Notes: a model not told the origin generated them from the letters alone. Positions 31,035 through 40,932 are shown, counted from the stretch's first letter. The stretch: DNA of 64,000 nt from Rubellimicrobium thermophilum DSM 16684 (GCF_000442315.1 NZ_KE557318.1:131362-195361); one strand, 5' to 3'. Program-made: numbers and translations.

Positions 31035-32933
31035 ATGACCAGATGGCAGCCAGTTCCCTTCAGGGATGTGCGCTTCACCGGGCGCTTCTGGTCCGAGCGG
31101 CTCGAGACCGTGCTCACCCGCACGATCCCAAGCCAGTACGAGAAGCTCGGCGAAAGTGGCATTCTCGAGTCCCTCGAGCTGAAGGATCCGCCGCCGCCCC
31201 TGCGCATTCCCCGCTGGCCGAACGGACACACGCATCAGGTCTTCTGGGACAGCGACATCGGCAAATGGATCGAGGCCGCCTCCTATGCGCTGCACCATCG
31301 CCGCGATCCGCTGATCGAAGCCCGGATCGAGGCGATCGTGGACCGCTTCGAGGCGGCACAACTGCCGGACGGCTATGTCAACTTCTGGTATCTGGGGCGA
31401 GAGCCGCATCTGCGCTGGACCAACCTGCGCGACCGGCATGAACTCTACAATGCCGGCCACCTTCTCGAAGGTGCCATCGCCTATTTCCAGGCGACGGGCC
31501 GGCGGCGCTTCCTTGCGGTGATGGAGCGCTTCGTCGACCATATCCGCAGCACCTTCGGCCGTGGCGAGGGGCAGAAGCGTGGATATCCCGGGCATCAGGA
31601 AATCGAGATCGCCCTGATGCGCCTCTACCGGCTGACCGGGGATCGTCGGCATCTCGAGCTTGCGCTCTACTTCATCGACGAGCGCGGGCGACAGCCGCAT
31701 TACTATGACGAGGAGGCGCGTGCCCGGGGCGAGGACCCGGCCGCCTATCACCAGAAGACCTATGAGTATCAGCAGGCCCATCTCCCGGTTCGCGAGCAGA
31801 CCAAGGTTGTGGGTCATGCGGTGCGCGCGATGTACATGTATGCCGCCATGGCGGATCTCGCGGCCGAAACGGGAGATGAGGATCTGCGCCGCACCTGCGA
31901 GCGGCTCTGGCAGGATGCCACCCTGCGGCGGATGTATGTGACAGGGGGGTTCGGGTCCTCGGCCGGAAACGAGGGATTTACCGCCGATTACGACCTGCCC
32001 AACGACACCGCCTATGCCGAGACCTGCGCCTCGGTCGCCTTCGTGTTCTGGGCGCACCGGATGCTGCATCTCGATCTCGAGGGTCGATATGCCGACCTCA
32101 TGGAGCGCGCGCTCTACAACGGTGCGCTGTCGGGCCTGTCATGGGATGGCACCCATTACTTCTACGAGAACAAGCTCGAATCGGACGGCAGCCATCGGCG
32201 CTGGCCCTGGCACCCCTGCCCTTGCTGCACGATGAATGTGGCGCGTCTTGTCGCTTCGGTCGGCGGCTATTTCTGCTCGGTCGCCCCTGATGGCCTGGCC
32301 TTCCACCTCTACGGCGGCGCGACGGTGGAGACGACCATCGGCGGGCAGGGTCTGCGGGTGGAGGAGCGCTCGGACTATCCCTGGGACGGGCGGATCGTCC
32401 TGACCGTCACGCCGGCAGTCCCGCTACGGATGGCCCTGCGGCTGCGCATCCCCGGTTGGTGCAGGGGCGCCGCAGCGGCGGTGAACGGGGAGGTGATCGA
32501 TGTCGATGCGCGGACCGAGCGCGGCTATCTGGTGCTCGATCGGCTCTGGTCCCCGGGCGACCGGGTGATGCTGGACCTGCCGATGCCGCCCGGGCGGATC
32601 TGGGCTCATCCGCTGGTCCGGGCGGATCGCGGCCGTGTGGCGCTGCAACGCGGACCGCTCATCTATTGCCTCGAGGCCGCCGATCATCCGGTGCCGGTCG
32701 CCGATCTGCGGTTGCCCCGCAGCGCTGCCCTTGCGGCAGTGCCGCGCGCCGATCTCTTTGGCGGGATCGTGACCCTGGCGACGACGGCGCGGGCCATCCG
32801 GACGGATGACAGGGAGGATCTGTATCGCTCCGACCCGCCGTCCGAGATCGAGGCGCCTCTGGTCGCGATCCCGTATTTCCTTTGGGGGAATCGCGATGCG
32901 GGGGCCATGGCGGTCTGGCTGCCCGAGACATGA
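31035..32933 (+). CDS. Beta-L-arabinofuranosidase-like glycosidase, GH127
   Basis: 632-residue cytoplasmic enzyme of the former DUF1680 family. In characterised HypBA1 a zinc held by three Cys and one Glu forms the active site, with a Cys nucleophile. The same set appears here as E-x-C in AYAETCAS and the Cys pair in HPCPCCTMNVAR. The N-terminal alpha/alpha barrel has the conserved HELYNAGHLLEGAIAYF. Together with GH51 it would cover both anomers of arabinofuranose. No arabinose catabolic genes follow in the window. Confidence 0.92.
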   Translation: MTRWQPVPFRDVRFTGRFWSERLETVLTRTIPSQYEKLGESGILESLELKDPPPPLRIPRWPNGHTHQVFWDSDIGKWIEAASYALHHRRDPLIEARIEAIVDRFEAAQLPDGYVNFWYLGREPHLRWTNLRDRHELYNAGHLLEGAIAYFQATGRRRFLAVMERFVDHIRSTFGRGEGQKRGYPGHQEIEIALMRLYRLTGDRRHLELALYFIDERGRQPHYYDEEARARGEDPAAYHQKTYEYQQAHLPVREQTKVVGHAVRAMYMYAAMADLAAETGDEDLRRTCERLWQDATLRRMYVTGGFGSSAGNEGFTADYDLPNDTAYAETCASVAFVFWAHRMLHLDLEGRYADLMERALYNGALSGLSWDGTHYFYENKLESDGSHRRWPWHPCPCCTMNVARLVASVGGYFCSVAPDGLAFHLYGGATVETTIGGQGLRVEERSDYPWDGRIVLTVTPAVPLRMALRLRIPGWCRGAAAAVNGEVIDVDARTERGYLVLDRLWSPGDRVMLDLPMPPGRIWAHPLVRADRGRVALQRGPLIYCLEAADHPVPVADLRLPRSAALAAVPRADLFGGIVTLATTARAIRTDDREDLYRSDPPSEIEAPLVAIPYFLWGNRDAGAMAVWLPET

Positions 32934-32975
32934 GGCGGCGCGTCCGGACGCCTCGGTTGCGGCGGTTCCGGGGGA

Positions 32976-33011
32976 CGGGGGGCAGGGGCGGGGGGCAGGG
33001 GCGGGGGGCAG
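32976..33011 (+). repeat. Short G-rich tandem repeat
   Basis: About 2.5 copies of a 13-bp unit GGGGGGCAGGGGC downstream of the GH127 gene. The 290 bp between that gene and the tRNA contain no other feature I can support. Such G-runs could form a G-quadruplex but may be of no consequence. Confidence 0.6.
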
Positions 33012-33224
33012 TCATCGGCAGCCCGTTCGGGCGCGCGGATGACCCCATGCGGCGAAGGGGCTTATTCCCCTGATGAAGCAGGCGCACCGAAAGAGGAAGA
33101 TCCTGCGCCTCTCTTCGGGCCGATGCCGCGAGCGGGACGGGAAAGCCTCTTCCCCTGCGGACTTTGCAGCAAGGGCACTGCTTTCGCCTTGTCATCCCCC
33201 CTCATCCTCCCTAGACACGGCGGC

Positions 33225-33314
33225 GGAGACGTGGCCGAGTGGTCGAAGGCGCACCCCTGCTAAGGGTGTAGACGGGAAACCGTCTCGTGGGTTCGAATCC
33301 CATCGTCTCCGCCA
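33225..33314 (+). tRNA. tRNA-Ser (anticodon GCU)
   Basis: 90 nt including encoded CCA. The acceptor stem pairs GGAGACG with CGTCTCC. The anticodon stem CACCC/GGGTG encloses CTGCTAA, giving anticodon GCT, which reads AGC/AGU. A long variable arm (GACGGGAAACCGTC) confirms the serine type. T-loop GGTTCGAATCC is canonical. Everything to its right for several kilobases is IS or prophage debris, so it may be an integration hotspot; I found no duplicate of its 3' end inside the window. Confidence 0.97.
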
Positions 33315-33590
33315 CTTTTTGAACAAAAATCTGATTATAATGGCTTTTTCTCAAGCCAGTCCCCGGAACATCCCCCATTGCGACCGGGATTCATCCGGAC
33401 GTTCAGGGACTCCGAACACGGACTCCGAAGCGGCGGCGGATGCCGAACAGGCTGGGCACCGCCGCGGAGCGCCTCGACAGGCGGCCGCGACCCGCGGAGA
33501 GGAGCATGCAGCCACAGCCGCTGCGTACCCCGATCTTCCCTCTGCCACTAGGCATCACCTGAGCTGAATGCATCGCTGGGGATTCTCCGA
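33315..33590. other. Intergenic region after tRNA-Ser
   Basis: A short T-run with TTTTTG/CAAAAA symmetry follows the tRNA and may end its transcription. No gene is supported in the remaining bases; longer open frames run through the tRNA itself and are spurious. The left end of the following IS630-type element must lie here, but its inverted repeat could not be defined. Confidence 0.4.
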
Positions 33591-34587
33591 TTGTTCGGTT
33601 CTGATTCGAGCTGCCTGGCCGGGGGGGGGAGGCCGGCAGGCAGGTCGAGAGCTTTGTCGGTCGATCTTCGGGAGCGGGTTCTGGTGGCGGTGGCGGCGGG
33701 CGCAACGCACCGCCAGGCGGCGGCACGGTTCGGGGTCAGCGCAGCCAGCGTCAGCCGGTGGCGGAGGCGCAAGCGGGAGCAAGGGGATGTCCGGCCGAAG
33801 GCGCTTGGCGGCGACCGGCGATCGAAGCGGATCGAGGCCGTGAAGGGGCTGATCCTGTCGCTGCGCGAGGAGACGCCCGACATGACGCGTGACGAGATGC
33901 GCCAGGCCCTTGCCGAGCGCGGCCATGCGTTCGGCTTCGGCACCGTCCAGCGCTTCTTCAAGCGGCACCGCATGACGCGCAAAAAAAGACTGCCCACGCG
34001 GCCGGGCAGCAGCGCCCCGACATCCTGAAGCAGCGTCCGGCCTGGTGCGACGATCAGCCCGACCTCGATCCCGGGCATCTCGTCTTCATCGACAAGACTG
34101 GGCCTCCACCAACATGGCACGGCGCCACGGATGGGCCCCGCGCGGCGAGCGCCTGCGCGTTGGCATCCCCCACGGGCACTGGAAGACCACCCCCTTCGTG
34201 GCGGGCCTCACGCTGCGCGGCATGATCGCGCCCCTCGTGCTCGACGGCCCGATCAACCGCATCGCCTTCGAGACCGATGTCGAGAAGGTGCTCAGTCCCG
34301 AACTGCGTCCCGGCGACATCGTCGTGCCGGACAACCTGTCAAGCCACAAGGGGCCGAAGATGCGCGCGATGATCGGGGCGGCAGGCGCCAGCCTGCTTGA
34401 CCTGCCGCCCTGCTCACCGGACGTCAACCCTATCGAGAACGCCTCCGCCAAGCTCAGGGCCCTCCTCAGAAAGGCCGCCAAGCGCACCGTCGATGGCCTC
34501 CGGACCGCCATCGGCCGCCTCCTCGACACCTTCACCCCGCAGGAATGCGCCAACTGCTCCGCCGCCGCCGGATACGATGCAACGTGA
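33591..34587 (+). pseudogene. IS630-family transposase, disrupted
   Basis: The N-terminal part holds an HTH (GATHRQAAARFGVSAASVSRWRRRK). A run of seven A at 33981-33987 allows a -1 shift into a frame reading KKTAHAAGQQRPDILKQ, as in many IS630 elements with programmed frameshifting. A second shift at about 34097-34099, needing one extra base (FIDKT then WASTNMARRHGW), is not programmed and breaks the gene. DDE residues are in FID, VPDNLSSHKG and SPDVNPIENASAKL. The gene is probably inactive unless the second shift is a sequencing error. Confidence 0.8.
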
Positions 34588-34604
34588 TCGCTTGCGCAGC
34601 TAAG

Positions 34605-35416
34605 GGCCTGTTAGAGAACTCTTGCATGCTGGACTGAGTTAGGTTGGCATGGAGATACTGGATGACGTGGAGTGGGGGCGGCTGAAGGGGGCGCTGGATG
34701 CGGCCCGGTCTGGGACAGGGCGTCCGATGGGCGATGAGCGCCGTGTGATCGAGTCCGTGATCTGGCGGCAGAGGAACGGCGCCAAGTGGCGCTCGCTGCC
34801 GTCCGAGTTCGGACCTTGGTGGAAGGCGGCGCAGATGCACATCCGCTGGTCGCGGTCGCGCGTGTGGGAACGGGCCTTCGAGCATCTGCGCGAGGCGGGG
34901 CGGCCCGATCTGGGCGAGGTGTTCCTGGACGGCATCTCGGTGCGGGCTCACCACAAGGCGGCGGGCGCAAAAGGGGGGGGGCTGAGGCACGCCCTAGGCC
35001 GATCCCGCGGCGGCTTCGGGACCAAGGCCTTGGGCGTGGCTGACGCGAAAAGACGGGCCGTGCTGTTCCTGCTGCTGCCCGGCCAGGCGAGCGAGGTGCG
35101 GGCCGGGCCGGCCGTCTTGGAGCTACTGTGCCCCTTGGGGCCCATCGGTCGCGTCGTCTGCGACCGTGGATATTCTTCCGACCCTGGCGCGACGCCATCC
35201 GCGCCGTCGGAGCCATCCCTTGCGTGCCCGGCCAGCCCACCTATCCCCGGCCCCACCGCACGACCGCGCCGCCTACTGCAGACGCCACCGCGTCGAGAAC
35301 CTCTGGGCACGCCTCAAGGAAACCCGCGCCATCGCCACCCGATATGACAAAACCGCAGCCAGCTTCCTTGGTAGGCTGCATCTCGCCGCCGCCTGGACTG
35401 GTTGTCTAACTGAGCC
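34605..35416 (+). mobile_element. IS5-family insertion sequence (IS427-like), degenerate
   Basis: About 810 bp bounded by imperfect inverted repeats, GGCCTGTTAGAGAAC on the left and GGCTCAGTTAGACAAC read inward from the right. The ends carry TA-containing flanks (TAAG before, TAGA after). This size and this end sequence fit the IS427 group. Its transposase is broken. Confidence 0.65.
34649..35410 (+). pseudogene. IS5-family transposase, frameshifted
   Basis: Begins MEILDDVEWGRLKGAL with the usual helical N-terminal domain (VIWRQRNGAKWRSLPSEFGPWWKAAQMHIRW). The first DDE Asp is in VFLDGISVRAHHKAAGAKG and the second in CDRGYSSD. After about 35175 the frame changes at least twice (WRDAIRAVGAIPCVPGQPTYP, then DRAAYCRRHRVENLWARLKETRAIATRYDKTAASF, which contains the last Glu). 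With two or more shifts the product is not functional as written. Confidence 0.75.
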
Positions 35417-35541
35417 TAGAGGAATACCGCACCCCCGCCGCCCGAATCCCATGACTGCCGGGAAGGACCCGAGGCAGGCAGCAGACACACGAACGCGCCC
35501 GGCGGGCACCGGGCGCCGTCGCCGATGGAAAGTGGCCGCGA

Positions 35542-36640
35542 TCAGGACGCCGCGCCGGGGTTCCGGACCCAGGACCGCCAGTCCACCCAGCCCGCGCCGA
35601 AGTCGAGCCGGGCGCGCACCTCGATCCCGTCCACCTCGAAGCCCGCCCGCGTCTCGACCTGAAGGCGCGCTGGCCTTCGAGAAATAGGCAAACTCCAGCC
35701 CGTCATGCATCGCGGGATCTGCCACCAGATACCAAGCGTTCGCGTCGCTAAAGCGCGGTTCCACCACCACCTGCAGGCGCCCCGCGAAGGGGTTGGCGTT
35801 CGCGGGCGCGGCCGCGGTGATCTGGGCCACAAGCTGTTCGGCCTGCGTCTCCCGCGCCGGGCCGACGACCAGGAAGGTCGGGGCCGCACCGATCACGGCG
35901 CCTTGCGGCCCGCGCTGGGCCCGCATCAGCGCCCGGGCGTCGCCCACCGCATCAACCGTGATCGGCGTGCCCGTTGCAACAAGGTTGCCGTGATCGGCGT
36001 GGAAGACGGGCCGCCCGTCGCTCAGGGTCGGGTTGGCCTCGATCAGGCCAGCCGCAGCGAGGCTTCGAGGTCCACGGCGGCATGGGCGAACATCCGCGGC
36101 AGCCGGTCGAAGGCCCCGAGGCCATCGTTGACCAGCGCCTGACGGGTGATCGCGACGATCTTGCCATAGGTCTGCACGCGGTAGGCCTCGGCGGCCTCGA
36201 CAACGGCGCGTAGCGGAATTCCGCGCCCTCGGCGACCCGCTCGAGCCGCGGCCCCTCGCCCAGGGCGATCACCTGCTTGTCGCGGAAGTCCCGCGCCGAG
36301 GCCTCGCGCGCACCGCGCGCAGGGCGGGCGGGGCAGCCTCGTAAAGCCGACGCAGGTTTCGTGTCAGGGCGTTACCGAGGGTCAGGGGGAAGTCGCCCGT
36401 CGAATGCGCCCCGCCCAGCGCGCGGGCGATCAGGTGATCGGGCGAGAGCCCCGCGTCTGCACACATCGAAACTCGAGCACCGACCGCGCCATTTCGGGCA
36501 GGGACAGATGCGCGAAGGCCCGCGCGGGCGGAGAGAGCTCATGCGTCGGGTCGAGCCGAGCATAGATGGCTTCGCCCGCCGCCTCGGCCAGAAAGGCGGG
36601 ATCATCGAAGCTGCGATGCCCGCCGCCCGCCAGCACAACT
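35542..36640 (-). pseudogene. Prophage prohead-protease/major-capsid fusion, C-terminal remnant
   Basis: Several frames on the minus strand together give a continuous capsid-like sequence: FDDPAFLAEAAGEAIYARL, then LSPDHLIARALGGAHSTGDF, AEAYRVQTYGKIVAITRQALVNDGLGAFDRL, SDGRPVFHADHGNLVATG, ANPFAGRLQVVVEPRFSD, WYLVADPAMHDGLEFAY and FEVDGIEVRARLDFGAGW. This order matches the major-capsid half of fusion proteins in Rhodobacteraceae prophages. At least four frameshifts are needed, so this is decay. No other phage gene is adjacent; the upstream end is cut by an IS5-type fragment. Confidence 0.75.
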
Positions 36641-36656
36641 TGGTTGAGCGGTCCCT

Positions 36657-36774
36657 AACAAGCTCAAGCACTTCAGAAAGATCGCCACACGCTACCAAAA
36701 GACCGCCCACAATGACCTTGTCGCTGCCCGCATCGCCTCCGTACGACTCTGGATGCGGCATCCGAGTCCGCAGC
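36657..36774 (+). pseudogene. IS5-family transposase C-terminal fragment
   Basis: About 38 codons reading NKLKHFRKIATRYQKTAHND then LVAARIASVRLWMR, the C-terminal helix of an IS5-type transposase. The rest of the element is missing. It ends directly at the dhaL stop codon, so it marks the border between the IS/prophage debris and the polyol genes. Confidence 0.65.
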
Positions 36775-37389
36775 CTAGTCGGCGGGTGGCGGGACGATCC
36801 GTGCCAGGATTTCCTCGATCAGCATCAGGGCCGAGACCGCGCCGGGGTCGGGATGACCCACCGCCCTGGCGCCGAGTCGTTCGGCCCGGCCCAGTGTCGC
36901 GGTCATCGCGCGGGTCGCCTCGGCGCCTTCGGTCGCGGTGCGCAGCACCTCGGCCGCGGTCGCACCGCCAATGACAGCCTCGGCGGCCGGGTGCCAGGTG
37001 TCGAGCATGGTCTTCTGTCCCGGCACCGCCTTGCCGCGATGGGCGATCCCGTCGCGGATCGCCGGTATGATGGACAGAACCTGCGCTTGCGGCACGCTGG
37101 TCACGGGGCCAAGCGCCTTGCCCGCGCGCAGAAACCCCGTGGCGTAAAGCGGCCCTGACGAAGCGCCGACGGCGTTCAGAAACCCCTTTGCCGCGGCGTT
37201 GCAGATGTCCTGCAGCGTGCCCTCGGTCTCGGCGGCGGCCTTGGCGGCGGCGGCCATGCCCTGCTCCATGGCGATGCCGTGATCGCCGTCGCCGATCGCG
37301 CCGTCCAGCGCACAAAGGTGGTCGCGCTCGGTCGCCATCCGGGCTGCGAAGGCGGCGAAAAGGGTTTTCAGATCGTCGGTGGTGAACAT
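36775..37389 (-). CDS. dhaL: DhaL-type kinase subunit (dihydroxyacetone/erythrulose kinase)
   Basis: 204-residue nucleotide-binding subunit of a two-part dihydroxyacetone-type kinase. Metal-binding Asp residues are in LDGAIGDGDHGIAMEQGM, and GASSGPLYATGFLRAG and GQKTMLDTWHPAAEA are typical DhaL motifs. No DhaM (phosphotransferase donor) gene is nearby. In mycobacteria split DhaK/DhaL-like kinases phosphorylate D- or L-erythrulose, so with the ery genes here a tetrulose is a plausible substrate. The start is 3 bp after the dhaK stop. Confidence 0.88.
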   Translation of the reverse strand: MFTTDDLKTLFAAFAARMATERDHLCALDGAIGDGDHGIAMEQGMAAAAKAAAETEGTLQDICNAAAKGFLNAVGASSGPLYATGFLRAGKALGPVTSVPQAQVLSIIPAIRDGIAHRGKAVPGQKTMLDTWHPAAEAVIGGATAAEVLRTATEGAEATRAMTATLGRAERLGARAVGHPDPGAVSALMLIEEILARIVPPPAD

Positions 37390-37392
37390 GGA

Positions 37393-38394
37393 TCAGCCCT
37401 GGCGGAACATGGCGCAGTCGCAAGGGTGGTCGATCAGGCGGGTCAGCTCGTCATCGAGATGCATCAGCGTGATCGAGGCCCCCGCCATGTCCAGCGACGT
37501 GCAGTAGGGGCCGACCAGCACCTTGTGGACGGAAAGCCCCGCCTGCGCCAGACGCGCGGCGACGCGAGCGTGAAGGATGTAAAGCTCCATCAGCGGTGTC
37601 GCCCCCAGCGAGTTGACAAGCACCGCGACTCGGTCCCCACGCGACGCGCCCATCTCGGCCAGAAGCGCGTCCATGATCTCGTCCGTCACCTCGTCCGCCG
37701 GGCGCAGGGGGCCGCGGCGGACGCCGGGTTCGCCATGGATGCCCATGCCGATCTCCATTTCGCCCGGCGGCAGGTCGAAGCTGGGCCGCCGGGTCTGCGG
37801 CAGCGAGCAAGAGGACAGCGCGACGCCCATCGTGAAGGTGCGCGCATTGGCGTGGCGGGCGATGCGTTCGACTTCGTCCAGAGGCAGCATCAGATCGGCG
37901 GCGGCGCCTGCGGCTTTGAAGATGAACACGTTCCCGGCCACACCCCGGCGCTTCTCACGGACGGGGGACGAGGCGATGTCGTCGGTGGTCAGGACGGTGC
38001 GGGCCTCGATGCCCTCCATCTCCAGCAGTTCCGCGGCCATGTCGAAATTCATCACGTCGCCGGCATAGTTGCCATACATGAACAGCACCCCGGCCCCGCC
38101 ATTCGCGGCCAGCGCCGCATCGACGGCGGGTTGCGGCGGGGGCGAGGCAAAGACATTGCCGATGGCGGCGGCATCGGCCAGCCCCTTGCCGACAAAGCCC
38201 AGAAAGGTCGGCTCATGTCCTGAGCCGCCGCCGATGACAAGGGCAACCTTGCCGGGGCGGGGGCCATGGCGGGCGATGACCGCCCGCGGCGCATGTTCGG
38301 GCCGCCAGAGATGTTGCGGATGGGCGGCAAGGATGCCCGCAAGCATCTCGTCAACCGCCAGGTTGCCGTCATTGATCAGTTTTTGGGTCTGCAT
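37393..38394 (-). CDS. dhaK: DhaK-type kinase subunit (dihydroxyacetone/erythrulose kinase)
   Basis: 333-residue substrate-binding subunit. GGGSGHEPTFLGFVGKGLADAA forms the ketose pocket, and the His that binds the ketose carbonyl covalently in known DhaK proteins appears in GMGIHGEPGVRRG. It acts with DhaL to phosphorylate dihydroxyacetone, or possibly erythrulose. GGGAGG lies upstream of the ATG. It follows fba in the deoR-eryH-eryI-fbp-fba-dhaK-dhaL operon. Confidence 0.9.
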   Translation of the reverse strand: MQTQKLINDGNLAVDEMLAGILAAHPQHLWRPEHAPRAVIARHGPRPGKVALVIGGGSGHEPTFLGFVGKGLADAAAIGNVFASPPPQPAVDAALAANGGAGVLFMYGNYAGDVMNFDMAAELLEMEGIEARTVLTTDDIASSPVREKRRGVAGNVFIFKAAGAAADLMLPLDEVERIARHANARTFTMGVALSSCSLPQTRRPSFDLPPGEMEIGMGIHGEPGVRRGPLRPADEVTDEIMDALLAEMGASRGDRVAVLVNSLGATPLMELYILHARVAARLAQAGLSVHKVLVGPYCTSLDMAGASITLMHLDDELTRLIDHPCDCAMFRQG

Positions 38395-38439
38395 TCCGGC
38401 CTCCCTTGTGCACCAGTCTAGCGACAGGGCGGACGGACG

Positions 38440-39474
38440 TCAGTAGTGTTTTGCCATCGCCTCGACCGGAAGCGGGCGGATGCGGCTGGCGTGTCCGGCA
38501 GTCCCGAAGGCCTCGAACCGGGCCTCGCAGACCTTCTGCATCAGGGCCATCGCGGCCTTGAGATACTTGCGGGGATCGAACTCGCCCGGCTCTTCGGCCA
38601 GCGTTCGGCGAATCCCTGCGGTCATCGCCAGACGGTTGTCGGTGTCGATGTTGATCTTGCGCACGCCGGAGCGAATGCCGCGCTGGATCTCCTCGACCGG
38701 GACGCCCCATGTGGGACGGATGTCGCCGCCGTAGCTGTTGATGATCGCCTGAAGATCCTCGGGCACCGAGGAGGAACCATGCATGACCAGATGCGTGTTC
38801 GGCAGGCGGCGGTGGATTTCCTCGATCACATGCATGGCCAGGATGGCGCCGTCGGGCTTGCGGGTGAACTTGTAGGCGCCATGACTGGTGCCCATGGCAA
38901 CGGCCAGCGCATCGACCCCGGTTTCGGACACGAACCGCTCGGCCTCGGCCGGGTCGGTCAGCAGCTGGTCGTGCGACAGCTTTTCGGTCGCGCCGTGGCC
39001 GTCCTCCTGGTCGCCCATGCCGGTCTCCAGACTGCCCAGCACGCCCAGTTCACCTTCGACCGACACACCGCAGGCATGGGCCATCTGCACCACCCGGGCG
39101 GTGATGTCGCGATTATAGGCATAATCAGCGGGGGTCTTGCCGTCCTCGCGCAGCGAGCCGTCCATCATCACGCTGGTAAAGCCGTTCTGGATCGCCGTGG
39201 CGCAGGTGGCCAGGTTGTTGCCGTGGTCCAGATGCATGCAGACCGGGATTTCGGGATACATCTCGCAAAGCCCGTCAATCAGGCGCGCCAGCACCCGGTC
39301 GCCGGCATAGGCCCGCGCCCCGCGGCTGGCTTGCAGGATCACTGGCGCGTCGCAGGCCTTGGCGGCGGCCATGATCGCAAGGCCCTGTTCCATGTTCGAG
39401 ATGTTGAAGGCCGGTACGCCGTAGGAATGTTCGGCAGCGTGGTCCAGAAGCTGGCGAAGCGTGATGCGGGCCAT
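38440..39474 (-). CDS. fba: Class II fructose-1,6-bisphosphate aldolase, Calvin-cycle type
   Basis: 344-residue zinc aldolase. Zinc ligands are in CMHLDHGNN and [14 protein letters not shown] and later [13 protein letters not shown]; the catalytic Asp is in HLDHG. The long form with [15 protein letters not shown] resembles the CbbA/Calvin-type enzymes that also join erythrose 4-phosphate to dihydroxyacetone phosphate. The start at 39474 ([24 protein letters not shown]) is the family start; upstream in-frame sequence is fbp read out of frame. Confidence 0.93.
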   Translation of the reverse strand: MARITLRQLLDHAAEHSYGVPAFNISNMEQGLAIMAAAKACDAPVILQASRGARAYAGDRVLARLIDGLCEMYPEIPVCMHLDHGNNLATCATAIQNGFTSVMMDGSLREDGKTPADYAYNRDITARVVQMAHACGVSVEGELGVLGSLETGMGDQEDGHGATEKLSHDQLLTDPAEAERFVSETGVDALAVAMGTSHGAYKFTRKPDGAILAMHVIEEIHRRLPNTHLVMHGSSSVPEDLQAIINSYGGDIRPTWGVPVEEIQRGIRSGVRKINIDTDNRLAMTAGIRRTLAEEPGEFDPRKYLKAAMALMQKVCEARFEAFGTAGHASRIRPLPVEAMAKHY

Positions 39475-39482
39475 AGGGTTCC

Positions 39483-40451
39483 CTATTGCGAAAGGTAGCG
39501 GGCGATGGTGGCGACTTCGTCCTTGCAACCGAAGGCCAGGGGCGTGTTCTCGTGATGGGTGGCGGGCAAGCGGTCGAGGATCGTGGCCAGCCCGTCGGTC
39601 GCCGCCCCCCCGGCCTGTTCGATCAGGAAGGCGATGGGGCAGGCCTCGTAGATCGTGCGCAGGCGGCCGTTCTGATAGCCCTCGCGCCGGTCGGCGGGGT
39701 AAATGAAGCAGCCGCCCAGCAGCAGGATGCGGTGCAGCTCGCCCACCGCGGCGGCGAGCCAGCGCATGTTGAAGTCGCGCCCTCTCGGGCCTTCCTTGCC
39801 AAGCCGAAGGTCGCGCGCCCAAGCCTGCAGGCCGGGATGCCAGTGCCTTTCGTTCGATGCGTTCCAGGCGATAGTTTTGGCCTTTTCGGGCAAGCGCAGG
39901 TTTTCGTGGGTCAGCCGGAAGCGACCCGTCGAGGGTTCCAGCGTGGCGATATGGGTGCCCTGACCGATGGAAAAGCCAAAATCGCAGGAATGGCCGAAAG
40001 AGGCATAACCGGCGGCCACGATACTGCGGCCGGTGCGCAGAAAGCCTTCGGGTGCGGCGGGCAGGACGGTGAACAGAAGGCCCAGCGGCGAGCCGATGCC
40101 GATGGAACCCGAGCCGTCGATCGGGTCGATCGCCACATCGAAGGCACCACCGGGGTTGAGGGTGATGACCGCCTCGGCCTCCTCGGACAGCACGCGGCCG
40201 ACGCCCGCCGCGCGCAAGGCGGCAAGCATGTGCTCATGCGCGCCCACATCCAGCGCCTTCTGTTTGTCGCCCGAGTCGTTCACGCCCACGATGGCCGTGG
40301 GGTCGCCGCAGATGCGCCCCTCGGCCAGCCTTGCAGCAAGTTGTGGCACCGCCCGGGCGACGGCAAGGACGATGCCGCCCGCGCCGTCGCCGGGCAAATA
40401 TTCCTCTAGCAGCGTGCCGGTCGGCGCGCCGTCGTTCGGCAAGCGCAGCAT
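39483..40451 (-). CDS. fbp: Fructose-1,6-bisphosphatase class I
   Basis: 322-residue class I enzyme. The metal/phosphate motif is [18 protein letters not shown], with an earlier acidic site in [10 protein letters not shown] and a C-terminal [13 protein letters not shown]. Calvin-type homologues also hydrolyse sedoheptulose 1,7-bisphosphate. Its placement next to fba, eryI and eryH suggests processing of sugar bisphosphates made from erythrose 4-phosphate. The allosteric AMP region seen in enterobacterial Fbp is not evident. Confidence 0.88.
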   Translation of the reverse strand: MLRLPNDGAPTGTLLEEYLPGDGAGGIVLAVARAVPQLAARLAEGRICGDPTAIVGVNDSGDKQKALDVGAHEHMLAALRAAGVGRVLSEEAEAVITLNPGGAFDVAIDPIDGSGSIGIGSPLGLLFTVLPAAPEGFLRTGRSIVAAGYASFGHSCDFGFSIGQGTHIATLEPSTGRFRLTHENLRLPEKAKTIAWNASNERHWHPGLQAWARDLRLGKEGPRGRDFNMRWLAAAVGELHRILLLGGCFIYPADRREGYQNGRLRTIYEACPIAFLIEQAGGAATDGLATILDRLPATHHENTPLAFGCKDEVATIARYLSQ

Positions 40452-40460
40452 GGGAAGCTC

Positions 40461-40922
40461 TCAGGCCTTGTTGTATTTGGCGTCCACCGCGTCGATGGCG
40501 GCCACATTGCCAGCGGATTTTCCGGCGGTGTCGAAGTTCATCGTCTGGGCCAGCCAGGCGTCGGCGATCGCCTTGGCCAGTTCCGGGCCGATGACCCGTG
40601 CGCCCATGGTGATGATCTGGGCATTGTTCGACAGCGCCGCGCGTTCGGCGGAATAGGTGTCATGGGTCAGCGCGGCGCGAATGCCCGGCACCTTATTGGC
40701 CGCGATGCAGACGCCGATGCCGGTGCCGCAAACCAGGATCGCGCGGTCATACTTGCCGGCCTTTACCTCGTTCGCCACCCGCTCCGACAGGTTGGCATAG
40801 AACGGATCCAGCGCATCGCCGATGCGGCTGACCTCGGTCACGTCGTGCTTGCCCTTCAGATGCTCGGCCAGGATTTTGGCCAGTCCTTCACCCGCAGAAT
40901 CGCCCCCGATTGCCAGTTTCAT
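40461..40922 (-). CDS. eryI: D-erythrose-4-phosphate isomerase, RpiB family
   Basis: 153-residue RpiB-type isomerase. It keeps the catalytic Cys motif ([13 protein letters not shown]) and the alternative start of the fold, GGDSAGEG, in place of the GSDHAG of true ribose isomerases. Brucella EryI, a homologue in the same gene order after deoR and eryH, makes D-erythrose 4-phosphate from D-erythrulose 4-phosphate. The start at 40922 has GAGGG 7 nt upstream; ATG 40928 is too close to it. Confidence 0.88.
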   Translation of the reverse strand: MKLAIGGDSAGEGLAKILAEHLKGKHDVTEVSRIGDALDPFYANLSERVANEVKAGKYDRAILVCGTGIGVCIAANKVPGIRAALTHDTYSAERAALSNNAQIITMGARVIGPELAKAIADAWLAQTMNFDTAGKSAGNVAAIDAVDAKYNKA

Positions 40923-40932
40923 AGTCATTCCC

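Noticed and set aside
29408..31231. 607-codon minus-strand open frame opposite the GH51 gene
   Set aside because: No domain and biased composition; GH51 catalytic motifs lie on the plus strand.
33073..33567. 164-codon open frame through the tRNA-Ser gene
   Set aside because: It reads across a structurally certain tRNA and has no recognisable protein features.
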